Origin: Bog-756 sp963696495
GTDB lineage: Bacteria; Actinomycetota; Acidimicrobiia; Acidimicrobiales; RAAP-2
DNA length: 64,000 nucleotides
NCBI GenBank assembly: GCA_963696495.1
Contig: CAVOKJ010000003.1
Coordinates: 248,001-312,000, forward strand
Direction of reading: 5' to 3'
Position numbers and translations under genes: made by a program. The notes beneath the pieces were generated by a model, which had not been told where the DNA came from, made no database searches, and was given only the letters and a program-made list of their open reading frames with translations. This document shows, piece after piece, positions 42,381 to 51,035 of the stretch. Position 1 is the first letter of the stretch, and each line of letters opens with the position of its first letter.

Positions 42381-43544
42381 CTATCCCCGGGGCAGTCCGA
42401 GGCCCCGCTGGGCGATGATGGTGCGCTGGATCTCGCTGGTCCCGCCGTAGGTGGTGGTCCCGAGGGCGAAGCGGAAGGCATAGTCCGCCGCACCGTCCCC
42501 GATCGAGGACGGCTCGCCGGCGCTGCGGACCCCGTCGGGCCCGAGCATGTCGACGAAGTCAGCCGACTGGCGGGTGAGCGCCTCCGACGCGAAGAGCTTG
42601 GCCATGGAACCCTCGACCCCGGGCATCCCGCCGGAGACGTGGACCCACGCGGTGCGCCGGGCCAGGAGCGTGCTGATCTCGTTCTCCGCCGCCGCCTTCC
42701 CCAACCGGGCCAGGACGTCGGGATCCTCGGACCGGGGACGACCCTCCGCGTCCACGGCGGAGGTGGCCCACCGCTCCAGGGCGGCGAGCATGCGGACCGA
42801 CTCTCCGCCCTGGGCGCCGGCCCGCTCCAGGGTGAGGCTCACGCCCATCACGTCCCACCCCCCGTCCACCTCGCCGATGCGCAGGCTGTCGTCCACCCGG
42901 ACATCGGAGTAGAAGGTCAGGTTGGTGCGCTCGCCCGAGAGCGTGAAGACCGGCTGGATCTCGACACCGGGCTGACGGAGCGGGACGAGGAAGGTGGTCA
43001 GTCCCCGGTGTTTGGGCGCCTCGGGGTCGGTGCGGGTGAGCATGAAGGCGTAGTCGGCCTCCTGGGCGTTGGTGGTGAACATCTTCTGCCCGTTGATGAC
43101 CCACTCGTCACCATCGCGGACGGCGCGGGTCTGGGCGGCGGCCACATCCGACCCCGACTCGGGCTCGGTGAACCCGAGGACGATGATGATCTCCCCACCG
43201 AGGGCACGGGGAAGGATCGAGCGCTTCTGCTCTTCGGTCCCGACGTGGCGGATGATGTTGGCCACCATCAGTGTCGTCCCCACGCCATAGGTGGGCGCGC
43301 CGGCCCGCTGGAACTCCTCGGCGAAGGCCAGCATCTCCATGGGGTCGCGTCCCTGGCCCCCGTACTCGACCGGCCAACCCGGAGCCAACCAGCCCCGCTC
43401 GACCAGCGCCCGATGGAACTCCCAGTTGTGACGGACGCCCGTGCGGTGCATCTCGGCGCGCATCTCGTCGGTGAACACCTCGTCGAGGAACTGCCGGGCC
43501 TCGGCCCGGAAGGCGTCGCTGCGCTCACCCAGTGAGAAGTCCAC
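42381..43544 (-). CDS. Acyl-CoA dehydrogenase, catalytic-type subunit of a second heteromeric pair
   Basis: A 387-residue dehydrogenase with intact motifs: VLGFTEPESGSDVAAAQT, VINGQKMFTTNAQEADYAF, and the C-terminal TYGGTSEIQRTIIAQRGLGLPRG, which holds the catalytic-position Glu. GTG at 43544 lies two bases after the stop of the gene upstream (TGACCGTG), so the two are tightly linked. The partner lacks the G-G-x-x-E-I motif, as in the pair at 29692-32128, supporting a heteromeric alpha2beta2 enzyme. The island thus has two such pairs. Acts presumably on a CoA ester of a bulky or branched acid. Confidence 0.86.
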   Translation of the reverse strand: MDFSLGERSDAFRAEARQFLDEVFTDEMRAEMHRTGVRHNWEFHRALVERGWLAPGWPVEYGGQGRDPMEMLAFAEEFQRAGAPTYGVGTTLMVANIIRHVGTEEQKRSILPRALGGEIIIVLGFTEPESGSDVAAAQTRAVRDGDEWVINGQKMFTTNAQEADYAFMLTRTDPEAPKHRGLTTFLVPLRQPGVEIQPVFTLSGERTNLTFYSDVRVDDSLRIGEVDGGWDVMGVSLTLERAGAQGGESVRMLAALERWATSAVDAEGRPRSEDPDVLARLGKAAAENEISTLLARRTAWVHVSGGMPGVEGSMAKLFASEALTRQSADFVDMLGPDGVRSAGEPSSIGDGAADYAFRFALGTTTYGGTSEIQRTIIAQRGLGLPRG

Positions 43545-43546
43545 GG

Positions 43547-44575
43547 TCAGCCCGCCGAGCCGGTGCGGTCGAGGCGCCGGGCGGCGGCCCGGGCGTAGGC
43601 GAGACGGGGTTCTCCGAACTGGGCGGGCCATGCCTTCGCCCGGCGGAAGTAGAGCTGGATGTCGTACTCGAGCATGAAACCGTAGCCGCCGTGGTAGTGG
43701 AGGCTCCGGTAGCTCGCCTCTCGTGCGGCCTCGGCGCTGAAGGCGAAGGCCGACGCGGCGAGCTCGGAGGAACGCGCCGGGTCGGCGCCGGCCGACCATG
43801 CCGCCTCACGGGTCAGCAGCTGACTGCCCTCGACTGCGGTGGCGGCGTCGGCCAGGCCGTGGGCGACCGCCTGGAAGGAACCGATGGGCACCCCGAAGGC
43901 GTGGCGCTCCTTCACGTACTCAACCCCTATCTCGATCGACCGGGAGCCCATGCCGACGAGCGCGGACGCCATCAGCAGCATCCAGTCGTCCAGGGCCTGA
44001 TCGTGGGCCGCCCGGGCCGCGGCGCCGACAGCCAGCTCGACGGTGGTATCGGCGATCGGCACATCGGCCACGGGCATCGATCCGAGCGTGGCGATCCGAT
44101 CCCGCTGCCCCGCCGGCTCGACGCAGGCCAGCCGGTCGCCGTCCAGGAACACGATGGCGTCGGCGACCGCGCCGGACGGCACCAGGCCCAGCACGCCGTT
44201 CCGCGGTGGGTGCAGGGCCAGCGTGACCAGCGCGTCGCCGGCCAGTGCGGAGGCGAGGACGCCGGAGGCCGCGTCACCACCGACGCGGGCCAGCAGCCGT
44301 GCCGCGGCCTGGGCCTCGATCAGCGGCGCCGACCCGAGGTGGCGGCCGTGCTGCTCGGCCACCAGCCCGAGGTCGGACAGCGAGGCACCCCACCCACCGG
44401 ACTGCTCGCCCACCGCCATCTCCAGCACGCCGACCTCGGCCAGGCGCCGCCAGAGGGCGGGATCGTGGCCCGAGGCCTCGGCGGCGCGCACCCGATCGGT
44501 CGAGGACTCCTTGGCGTAGAGCGCGGAGAACGCGTCCACCAACTGCTGCTGTTCGGCAGAAGGGCTCAGGTCCAT
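43547..44575 (-). CDS. Acyl-CoA dehydrogenase, non-catalytic-type subunit of a second heteromeric pair
   Basis: A 342-residue divergent member of the acyl-CoA dehydrogenase superfamily. N-terminal SPSAEQQQLVDAFSALYAKE and C-terminal FGVPIGSFQAVAHGLAD and YHGGYGFMLEYDIQLYFRRAK fit the fold, but the middle domain is shortened and the final G-G-x-x-E-I segment is absent; it ends in LAYARAAARRLDRTG. It precedes the intact subunit by two bases. The family usually needs both partners for FAD binding. ATG at 44575 with AAGGAA about nine bases upstream is the start. It is divergent from the cytochrome P450 gene across a 493-base spacer. Confidence 0.82.
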   Translation of the reverse strand: MDLSPSAEQQQLVDAFSALYAKESSTDRVRAAEASGHDPALWRRLAEVGVLEMAVGEQSGGWGASLSDLGLVAEQHGRHLGSAPLIEAQAAARLLARVGGDAASGVLASALAGDALVTLALHPPRNGVLGLVPSGAVADAIVFLDGDRLACVEPAGQRDRIATLGSMPVADVPIADTTVELAVGAAARAAHDQALDDWMLLMASALVGMGSRSIEIGVEYVKERHAFGVPIGSFQAVAHGLADAATAVEGSQLLTREAAWSAGADPARSSELAASAFAFSAEAAREASYRSLHYHGGYGFMLEYDIQLYFRRAKAWPAQFGEPRLAYARAAARRLDRTGSAG

Positions 44576-45068
44576 CGCTCGGTTCCTTCCTCGTGAGCCC
44601 CGGCTCGGGACGGCGGAGACCCGTTTCGAGGGGAGTGTCCCGATCGACCTCGTCAGCGGGTCGGTCGTGGGCAGGCAGTGGCTCCCCACTCCCCCGGGGC
44701 CATTCCCCATTCCCCGGGGCAATGGAGTACCACCGTGGACTACGACCGCGCAATTCAGGCCGGCCCGGCGTCGGCGCTCCCGGCCGTTGGTCAGCGGCCA
44801 CCGGCACCGCCCGACGGACGGGAGCCGCGGACAAGTGCCGGGGAAGGCGGAGGGACGGGGAGTGGCCGCGGGTCCCGGAGCAGCAGCTCGTCAGACGGGC
44901 CCCACAACGAGTACCGTCGCCCTGCATGATCGCGTTCGGCATCGGCCCTGTCGACGACCGGGCCGGCCGGGCGATCGGGAGGGCGCCCGGAGGAACCCGG
45001 CTCGACGAGGTCCACACCGCGCCGGACCCGTCGCCAACCCCGGGTTCGTAGAGAGGAGAGAGGACGCC
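44576..45068. other. 493-base divergent spacer with an imperfect palindrome
   Basis: Divergent spacer between an acyl-CoA dehydrogenase pair and a cytochrome P450. A 9-base sequence CCCCGGGGC occurs twice (44692-44700 and 44712-44720), and around the second copy is an imperfect palindrome CCATTCCCC / GGGGCAATGG (44707-44725), a plausible regulator binding site. Open frames through the rest are Arg/Gly/Ser-rich and show no protein family. Confidence 0.4.
44707..44725. promoter_or_regulatory. Imperfect palindrome, possible operator
   Basis: CCATTCCCC followed directly by GGGGCAATGG forms a 9-bp inverted repeat with one extra base. It lies about 130 bases before the dehydrogenase start on the minus strand and 345 bases before the P450 start on the plus strand. 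No known regulator can be assigned. Confidence 0.3.
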
Positions 45069-46292
45069 ATGCCCGAGGATCCTGTCGACCGGCCCGCTGT
45101 CGAATTCGACCCGTTCTCCGACGAGTACTTCAACGATCCCTACGACCTCTACCGTCGGATGCGGGACGAGGCTCCCGTCTACTACAACGAGAAGTACGGC
45201 TTCTGGGCCCTGTTCCGCTACGACGACGTCTGTGCCGCCCACAAGGACTGGCAGACCTTCTCGAGCGCACACGGCGTCGACCTGTCCACGCTCAGCAATG
45301 ATCCCGACACCATCAGGTCGTTCCGGTTGATCATCATGATGGACCCCCCCGAGCACGACCGTCACCGTGCCCTGGTCAGCCGGGTCTTCACCCCTCGGGC
45401 CGTCGGGGCCCTGGAGCCCATGGTGCGCGAGGTGATCCAGTCCTACCTGGCGCCGTTCGACGGCTCCGACTCCTTCGACGCAGTGCGGGATTTCAGCGGC
45501 CCGTTCCCCGTCGAGATCATCTGCCGGATGCTCGGCGTGCCCGAGGGAGAGCGCCAGCAGATCCGGCACTGGCTCGATCTCATGCTTCACCGCGAGCCGG
45601 GCCAGATGGACCCGACCCCCGACGGCGTCCAGGCCGCCCTGGAGGCCGGCGTCTACTTCCTGGAGCTGGCCCGAGAGCGCCGGCGACGTCCGGCGGACGA
45701 CATGATCAGCCGGCTCACCCAGGTCGAGGTCGACCGGGGGGACGGCCAGATGACCCAGCTCGACGATGCCGAGATCGCCGGCTTCCTGTCCCTGCTCGGA
45801 GGGGCCGGGGCCGAAACGGTCACCAAGCTGGTGGGCAACGCCGCCGTCCTCTTCCATCGGAATCCCGAGCAGTACGCCAAGGTGGTCGCTGATCCCGGGA
45901 GGACACCCGCCGCCGTCGAGGAGATCCTGCGCTATTTCCCCCCCTCCCAGTACCAGGGGCGGTACTCCGTGCAGGATGCCACCTACAGCGGCGTCACCGT
46001 GCCGGCCGGGCACCCGACCATCCTGGTCACCGGATCGGCATCGCGGGACGAGCGCTTCTACGACGATCCGGACACCTTCGACATCGACCGGCCGGCCAGC
46101 CTGGCCCTCGGCTTCGGGTACGGCGTCCACAGCTGCCTCGGCGCCGCCCTGGCCCGCATGGAGAGCCGGATCGCCATCGAGGAGCTGGCGCTCCGCTGGC
46201 CGCGCTTCGAGGTGGACGAGGCCAGCTGTCTCCGGGTCCAGATGTCCAACGTCGCCGGCTACTCGAGCGTCCCGGTGCACCGGGTCCGATGA
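45069..46292 (+). CDS. Cytochrome P450
   Basis: A 407-residue soluble haem-thiolate monooxygenase. The haem loop FGYGVHSCLG carries the ligand Cys356; the K-helix E-x-x-R is in EEILRYFP; the I-helix oxygen-binding segment reads LGGAGAETVTKL, where the usual Thr is present in AETV; and MDPPEHDRHRALVSRVFTPRAV is the typical C-helix region. ATG at 45069 has GAGAGG about six bases upstream. The 3Fe-4S ferredoxin at 49050-49241 is a probable electron donor. It stands inside a catabolic island, so hydroxylation of a hydrocarbon-like substrate before or during side-chain breakdown is likely. I cannot name the CYP family. Confidence 0.92.
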   Translation: MPEDPVDRPAVEFDPFSDEYFNDPYDLYRRMRDEAPVYYNEKYGFWALFRYDDVCAAHKDWQTFSSAHGVDLSTLSNDPDTIRSFRLIIMMDPPEHDRHRALVSRVFTPRAVGALEPMVREVIQSYLAPFDGSDSFDAVRDFSGPFPVEIICRMLGVPEGERQQIRHWLDLMLHREPGQMDPTPDGVQAALEAGVYFLELARERRRRPADDMISRLTQVEVDRGDGQMTQLDDAEIAGFLSLLGGAGAETVTKLVGNAAVLFHRNPEQYAKVVADPGRTPAAVEEILRYFPPSQYQGRYSVQDATYSGVTVPAGHPTILVTGSASRDERFYDDPDTFDIDRPASLALGFGYGVHSCLGAALARMESRIAIEELALRWPRFEVDEASCLRVQMSNVAGYSSVPVHRVR

Positions 46293-46302
46293 CCCGAAGG
46301 CC

Positions 46303-46350
46303 CGGTGGCCCGGTGGCCCGGTGGCCAGGTGGCCCGGTGCGCCGGTGACC
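46303..46350. repeat. Six tandem 8-base repeats between convergent genes
   Basis: Six head-to-tail 8-base units of CGGTGGCC with a few changes in the later copies, starting 11 bases after the P450 stop. The period is not a codon multiple. It lies between convergent genes (P450 and enoyl-CoA hydratase) and could affect 3' ends. Confidence 0.8.
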
Positions 46351-46411
46351 CGACGGGCCGGACGGGGGACCGCAGCCTGACACGGCCCACGCCCCCACCG
46401 GTCCGGGTCGG

Positions 46412-47317
46412 CTAGCGCGAGGGGACGGGTCCCTCGACGGCGTCCGGCACGGACATCCGGATCGGCGTCGGGTCCTTCCAGTCGGCGACGCCGTCCTCGG
46501 GGACGGCGACCGGGTAGTGGTTCTCGTGGATCTCCGCCCAGTGGGCGTGGTTCAGCTGGTGCAGGTTGAAGCAGGCCTGCAGCGAGTTGTAGAACCCCAT
46601 GTTGTCGACCGTCTGGTTCACCGACTCCTTGATGAGGAGGGCGGTCATGGTGGGCAGCTCGGCGATCCGCCGGGCGAAGGCCAGCGTCTGCTCGTCGAGC
46701 TCGTCGGTCGGGAAGACCTTGCTCACCATGCCGAGACGGTGGGCCTCGTGGACGTCGATGGCGTCCCCGGTGAGCATGAGCTCTTTGGTCTTGCGGGCAC
46801 CGAACTCCCAGGGATGGCCGAAGTACTCGATGCCGCACATGCCGAGCCGGGTGCCCACCACATCGGCGAAGAGGACATTTTCGGCTCCGACGATCAGGTC
46901 GCACGCCCACATCAGCATGAGCCCGGCCGCGTAGACGGTCCCCTGGACCTGGGCGACGGTGATCTTACGGAGGTTGCGCCAGCGGAGGGTGTTCTGGAAG
47001 TAGTAGTGCCACTCCTGGAGCATGCGCGCCTCGGCCCCGGCACGGGTGGCACCGTCGATCTTGGTGGTCGGGTGGGAGACCCGCTCCTCTTGCGCCTTGG
47101 CCGAGCCCATGTCGTGCCCCGAGGAGAACAGGGGACCGGTGCCGCCGAGGATGACCACTCGGACCTCGTCGTCCTCCTCGGCGCGACGGAACGCGTCGTC
47201 GAGCTCGACCAGCAGGCCGCGGTTCTGGGCATTCCGGGTGTCGGGGCGATCGAGGAGTATGCGGACGATCCGGCCCTCGTCCAGCGACTCGAACTGCAGG
47301 AACTCATAGTCGGGCAT
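46412..47317 (-). CDS. Enoyl-CoA hydratase-like protein (crotonase fold), divergent branch
   Basis: A 301-residue crotonase-superfamily protein. It has ILLDRPDTRNAQNRGLL, the oxyanion-hole segment LFSSGHDMGSA and AAGLMLMWACDLIVGAENVLFADV. The following stretch, MCGIEYFGHPWEFG, differs from the usual active-site region, and the C-terminus is longer by about 35 residues (HENHYPVAVPEDGVADWKD). It may act as hydratase, isomerase or hydrolase. ATG at 47317 has GGAG 12 bases upstream. It is third in the minus-strand group ferredoxin-ligase-hydratase and convergent with the P450. Confidence 0.82.
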   Translation of the reverse strand: MPDYEFLQFESLDEGRIVRILLDRPDTRNAQNRGLLVELDDAFRRAEEDDEVRVVILGGTGPLFSSGHDMGSAKAQEERVSHPTTKIDGATRAGAEARMLQEWHYYFQNTLRWRNLRKITVAQVQGTVYAAGLMLMWACDLIVGAENVLFADVVGTRLGMCGIEYFGHPWEFGARKTKELMLTGDAIDVHEAHRLGMVSKVFPTDELDEQTLAFARRIAELPTMTALLIKESVNQTVDNMGFYNSLQACFNLHQLNHAHWAEIHENHYPVAVPEDGVADWKDPTPIRMSVPDAVEGPVPSR

Positions 47318-47420
47318 GGTGGTGAACTTCTCCTCTGGTGATGGACGACCGGTTCGCCGGGGCCTCGCTGATCTCGTATCGGAGGCCCGCCCTGCGACCG
47401 GCCTACGGTATACCTGCTCC

Positions 47421-48944
47421 TCAGGTTCCCGCCGGCACCGGGCCCACCCCGGCCCCGCCGCCGTCGGGCCCGTCCCGCTCGGCGACGAAGGCACTCCGGC
47501 TCAGCTTCATGGCGTCGCTGCGCGGGATGACGTCGATGAACTCGACCGTCTTGGGCACCTTGTACGACGCCAGCCGGGCCTTGGCGAAGAGGATGACGTC
47601 GTCGGGGTCCGGAGGATCGGCGCGGTCAACCGGCTGCACGATGGCGTGCACCCGTCGGCCCCACTCGGGATCGCGCAGGCCGATCACCACCACGTCGACG
47701 ATGTCGGGGTGCTCGCTCAGTGCCGCCTCCACCTCGGCGGGGAACACGTTCACCGCCCCGGTGACGATCATGTCGGAGCGTCGGTCGGCCATATAGAGGA
47801 AGCCCTCGTCGTCCAGCCAGCCCAGATCACCGACGGTGAAGAACCCGTCCTCCGTGCGGGGCATCGGGGCCACGTCGTCGCCCACGTAGTAGGCGGCGGG
47901 ACCGGTCGCGGTCCGCATGTAGATGCTGCCCACCTCCCCCGGGGGCAACGGCCGCTCGTCGGCGTCGAGGATCCGTATCTCGGTGTCGGTGAAGCCGCGG
48001 CCGAGGGTGCCGGGGTGCTCCAACCACTCGTCCCCCCGGCAGACCACGATGCCGAGCATCTCCGACGCCCCGTAGCTGAGGAAGAACCGCTCGGGGCCCA
48101 CCAGCTCGCACCACCGTCGGCCGAGCCACACCGGGAGCGCCGACGCGCCCTGTTGGACCCACTGAAGCGAGGAGAGGTCGCGCTGGTCGATGTCGTCGAC
48201 CTGGACCAGTCGTTGGAGCATCGGGGTGGCGGCGATGAAGCCGGTGATCCGCTGGTGCTCGATCAGGTCGAGGATCCGGGACGCATCGAAGCGCTCCAGG
48301 AGGACGATCTGGTCCCCACCCATCAGATTGCGCGTGGCGGTGAATCCGTTGCTGTGGTACAGCGGCGCGGGGACGAGCACCCGCTGGGGTCGGGGGAGCG
48401 CCCCGTACGACTCGACCACGGACGAGGTGGGCGAGCCGGGCACGTAGAGGGCGGGGCTCTTGGTGACGATCGCCTTGGGGGTTCCCGTCGAGCCCGAGCT
48501 GCACACGCCCCAGCCGCGGGGGGAGACCACCTCGTCGAGTGGCTCCCGGGACGCCGACAGGCTGTCGTCGAACAGGTCGGCGTGGTCGGCGTCGACGATC
48601 AGTCGCGGGTTGATGGTGGCCAGCACACGGCCCCGCTCCCACTCGGGGAGGTCCCACCGCATCGGGATCACCGTGGCCCCCACCTTCCAGCCGGCGAAAC
48701 AGGCGACCAGGTGCTCAGGGGAGTTGCGGAGGCTGACGGCGAGGTACTCGCCGGCCCGCATCCCCCGGTCGGCGAACACGTGGGCGAGCTGGGTGGACCG
48801 CTCGTCGAGCTCCCGGTAGGAGACCTCCCGCTCGCTGCCGTCCTCGGCGGCGAAGACGATCGCCACCCGGTCGCCGAGGTCCTCGGCCACCTGGTGGATC
48901 TGCGTCCCGTAGGGCACGCCGCCCTCGACTGGGATCACTGCCAT
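47421..48944 (-). CDS. Acyl-CoA synthetase (AMP-forming ligase)
   Basis: A 507-residue adenylate-forming enzyme. The phosphate loop is CSSGSTGTPKAIVTKS, with APLYHSNGFTATR, SYGASEMLG, TVGDLGWLDDEGF and the hinge DRRSDMIVTGAVNVFP. The C-terminal lysine is likely in SDAMKLSRSAF. The final 25 residues are Gly/Pro-rich. ATG at 48944 follows a clear GGAGGAG. It belongs to a separate clade from the two ligases at 34 and 40 kb. It is sandwiched between the ferredoxin and the enoyl-CoA hydratase on the same strand with 103-105-base gaps, so it may activate the acid that results from P450 oxidation. Confidence 0.9.
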   Translation of the reverse strand: MAVIPVEGGVPYGTQIHQVAEDLGDRVAIVFAAEDGSEREVSYRELDERSTQLAHVFADRGMRAGEYLAVSLRNSPEHLVACFAGWKVGATVIPMRWDLPEWERGRVLATINPRLIVDADHADLFDDSLSASREPLDEVVSPRGWGVCSSGSTGTPKAIVTKSPALYVPGSPTSSVVESYGALPRPQRVLVPAPLYHSNGFTATRNLMGGDQIVLLERFDASRILDLIEHQRITGFIAATPMLQRLVQVDDIDQRDLSSLQWVQQGASALPVWLGRRWCELVGPERFFLSYGASEMLGIVVCRGDEWLEHPGTLGRGFTDTEIRILDADERPLPPGEVGSIYMRTATGPAAYYVGDDVAPMPRTEDGFFTVGDLGWLDDEGFLYMADRRSDMIVTGAVNVFPAEVEAALSEHPDIVDVVVIGLRDPEWGRRVHAIVQPVDRADPPDPDDVILFAKARLASYKVPKTVEFIDVIPRSDAMKLSRSAFVAERDGPDGGGAGVGPVPAGT

Positions 48945-49049
48945 CTGCTCCTCCCCCTGTTCGTCCTCATTCTGGGTCGTCGCCGGCCCGGCCACCGTGC
49001 CGGGCCCGATCGGACCGGGACCCCGGAGCCGGCATGACGACCGCCCGAC

Positions 49050-49241
49050 CTAGTCGACGACGGTGATGGCGGCCTTCGGGCAGGACCGTGCGGCCGCCCT
49101 CACCTTTTCCCGTAGCTCCTCGGGTGGCTCCTCTTGGAGCACATAGAGGAAATCGTCGTCACGCACCTCGAACACCTCGGGCGCAGCAGCCATGCACAGG
49201 GCATTGGACTCGCACAGGTCGAAGTCGACGATCACGCGCAT
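49050..49241 (-). CDS. Ferredoxin, 3Fe-4S type (P450-associated)
   Basis: A 63-residue ferredoxin. Cys10, Cys16 and Cys54 (CESNALC and SCPKA) supply three cluster ligands and the fourth position is Asn13, as in the C-x2-X-x2-C-(n)-C-P ferredoxins that serve actinobacterial cytochromes P450. The P450 at 45069-46292 lies 2.8 kb away on the other strand. The cluster type is 3Fe-4S because there is no fourth cysteine. ATG at 49241. It is 79 bases from the divergent alpha/beta hydrolase start. Reductase partner not seen in the window. Confidence 0.92.
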   Translation of the reverse strand: MRVIVDFDLCESNALCMAAAPEVFEVRDDDFLYVLQEEPPEELREKVRAAARSCPKAAITVVD

Positions 49242-49320
49242 GGGGGCAGTGTATCCAGGCGGTGGCGGCCCGGGATGATGGCCGGACGAGCGCCCGGAGC
49301 GTCAGCCATGCCACGATGAC

Positions 49321-50184
49321 GTGGTGGACGCGGAGCGAGTGGTGTTCGAGGGGTTCGAGGGCCTGCAGCTCGCAGCCGACGTCTGGGGCGACCCCGACGC
49401 GTGGCCCGTGCTCCTGCTGCACGGAGGAGGCCAGACCCGTCATGCGTGGGGCTCGACCGCCGAGAAGGTGGCGTCCGAGGGCTGGCGCACCGTGGCCATC
49501 GACCTGCGCGGGCACGGGGACAGCCAGTGGGCCCCCAACGGGGACTATTCGTTCACCGCCTTCGGCGGGGACGTGGTCGCCGTCGTCGACCAGTTGGGCC
49601 GGCCGCCGGTGCTGGTGGGGGCCTCGCTGGGTGGCATGTCGGCACTCCTGGCCGAGGGCACCAGCGACCGCACGGTCTCGAGCGGTCTGATCCTGGTGGA
49701 CATCACCCCCAAGACCAACGTGGAGGGCATCCAGCGCATCCGGACGTTCATGGAGTCAGGCCTCGACGGCTTCGGATCCCTGGAGGAGGCGGCGGACGCC
49801 ATCGCCGCCTACACGCCACAGCGCACCCGGCGGGTCAATCCCGCCGGACTCGGGAAGGTCCTACGCCAGCGGGACGGGCGCTGGTACTGGCACTGGGACC
49901 CGGCCTTCATCGGCCACGGGCGGACCGAGGTCGTCCCCGACCATCTGATCGGACTTCTGGACGTCGCCGTGAACAACATCCACGTGCCCACCATGCTGGT
50001 GCGGGGCCTCCTCAGCGACGTGGTCACCGAGGAGGGGGTGGAACACTTCAAGGCGGCAATGCCCGATGCCACCGTGGTCGACGTGGCCGGGGCATCGCAC
50101 ATGATCGCCGGCGACCGCAATGACGCGTTCTCCGACGCAGTGGTCACGTTCCTGCGCGACCGGATCCTTCCGACCCTCGGATGA
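49321..50184 (+). CDS. Alpha/beta hydrolase
   Basis: A 287-residue serine hydrolase. The oxyanion region is LLLHGGGQTRHAWG, then AIDLRGHGDSQWAP, nucleophile elbow LVGASLGGMS (Ser about 100), an acidic segment around LLSDVVTEEG and the catalytic His in VAGASHMIAGDRNDAF. It begins GTG at 49321. The family includes C-C hydrolases of ring degradation, lactonases and esterases; no specific substrate is indicated. It precedes an EthD-like gene by 52 bases on the same strand, so they are probably co-transcribed. Confidence 0.88.
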   Translation: MVDAERVVFEGFEGLQLAADVWGDPDAWPVLLLHGGGQTRHAWGSTAEKVASEGWRTVAIDLRGHGDSQWAPNGDYSFTAFGGDVVAVVDQLGRPPVLVGASLGGMSALLAEGTSDRTVSSGLILVDITPKTNVEGIQRIRTFMESGLDGFGSLEEAADAIAAYTPQRTRRVNPAGLGKVLRQRDGRWYWHWDPAFIGHGRTEVVPDHLIGLLDVAVNNIHVPTMLVRGLLSDVVTEEGVEHFKAAMPDATVVDVAGASHMIAGDRNDAFSDAVVTFLRDRILPTLG

Positions 50185-50236
50185 CCGACCGCTCCGCATC
50201 CGCGCCACCACACCTCGACCGAGGTACGGAGGGACA

Positions 50237-50983
50237 GTGAACCGGGTGAAGGTCGGGTTCTTCTCGCTCACGCATCACTCGCCGTCCGGCGACGACCGCC
50301 CGTACCTCACGTGGCACCGGCTGGACCACATGCCCGAGCAGTACCAGCTGCCGGGGATGCTGCTCGGGCAGCGCTGGGCATCGACACCGGCCTGTCGGGC
50401 GGCGCGCGCCGCCGAGGTCGACTCGTGGTCGTCGGTCGAGCATGTCGTCTGCTACCTCATGGGCAACCCGGTCGACGAGACGGTCGACGAGTTCCTCACC
50501 CTCGGGCGTCACCTGGCCGAACAGGGTCGCTTCCCCCACGCGCTCCCCTCCCAGTACCGGAGCGGCCTGCGCCTGCTCGAAGCAGTGGCCGCGCCGAGGG
50601 TCCTCGTGTCCGCCGAGGTCGTCCCGTTCCGCCCCCACCTCGGGGCGTACGTCATCGTCGACCAGCCCGAGGACGGCGCTCCCCAGAGCGCCTTCCTGCA
50701 GCGCCTGCACACCGACGTCCTGCCCGACCTGGTCGGCGTGGCGGGCGTCGCCGGGGCGTGGAGCTACTCCACATCTGCGGAGCTGCGGCGACCCATGTTC
50801 TCCGAAGGAGCGCACCGCATCGTCGTGTGCTACCTCGACGACGACCCGGCGACCGTCGGCGCCCGCCTCTCGCCGCTCGTCGAGCAGGCGTGGGGGGCCT
50901 CGCCGGCGCGACTGTTGTTGGCCGCGCCGTTCGAGTCCCTCATCCGATCGGACGTCGACCGCTTCGGGCCCGACGGTCGCTGA
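50237..50983 (+). CDS. EthD-like dimeric alpha-beta-barrel protein
   Basis: A 248-residue protein of two related ferredoxin-like halves. Each half has the family pattern with H-x-x-D-H-M-P-E (YLTWHRLDHMPEQYQLPG) in the first half and a second barrel beginning YVIVDQPEDGAPQSAF. EthD-like proteins accompany P450 and hydrolase genes in ether and lactone degradation and may protect or isomerise unstable products; the exact role is unclear. GTG at 50237 has GGAGGG three to eight bases upstream. It follows the alpha/beta hydrolase gene and is convergent with the thioesterase gene. Confidence 0.75.
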   Translation: MNRVKVGFFSLTHHSPSGDDRPYLTWHRLDHMPEQYQLPGMLLGQRWASTPACRAARAAEVDSWSSVEHVVCYLMGNPVDETVDEFLTLGRHLAEQGRFPHALPSQYRSGLRLLEAVAAPRVLVSAEVVPFRPHLGAYVIVDQPEDGAPQSAFLQRLHTDVLPDLVGVAGVAGAWSYSTSAELRRPMFSEGAHRIVVCYLDDDPATVGARLSPLVEQAWGASPARLLLAAPFESLIRSDVDRFGPDGR

Positions 50984-51035
50984 TACGGCCGGCCGACAGG
51001 TCCACCGACTGCGTGGCGTTCCCGGCGGGCCGAGA

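Noticed and set aside
44678..45068. Small ORFs between the dehydrogenase pair and the P450
   Set aside because: Arg/Gly/Ser-rich translations without a ribosome site or family; treated as non-coding spacer.
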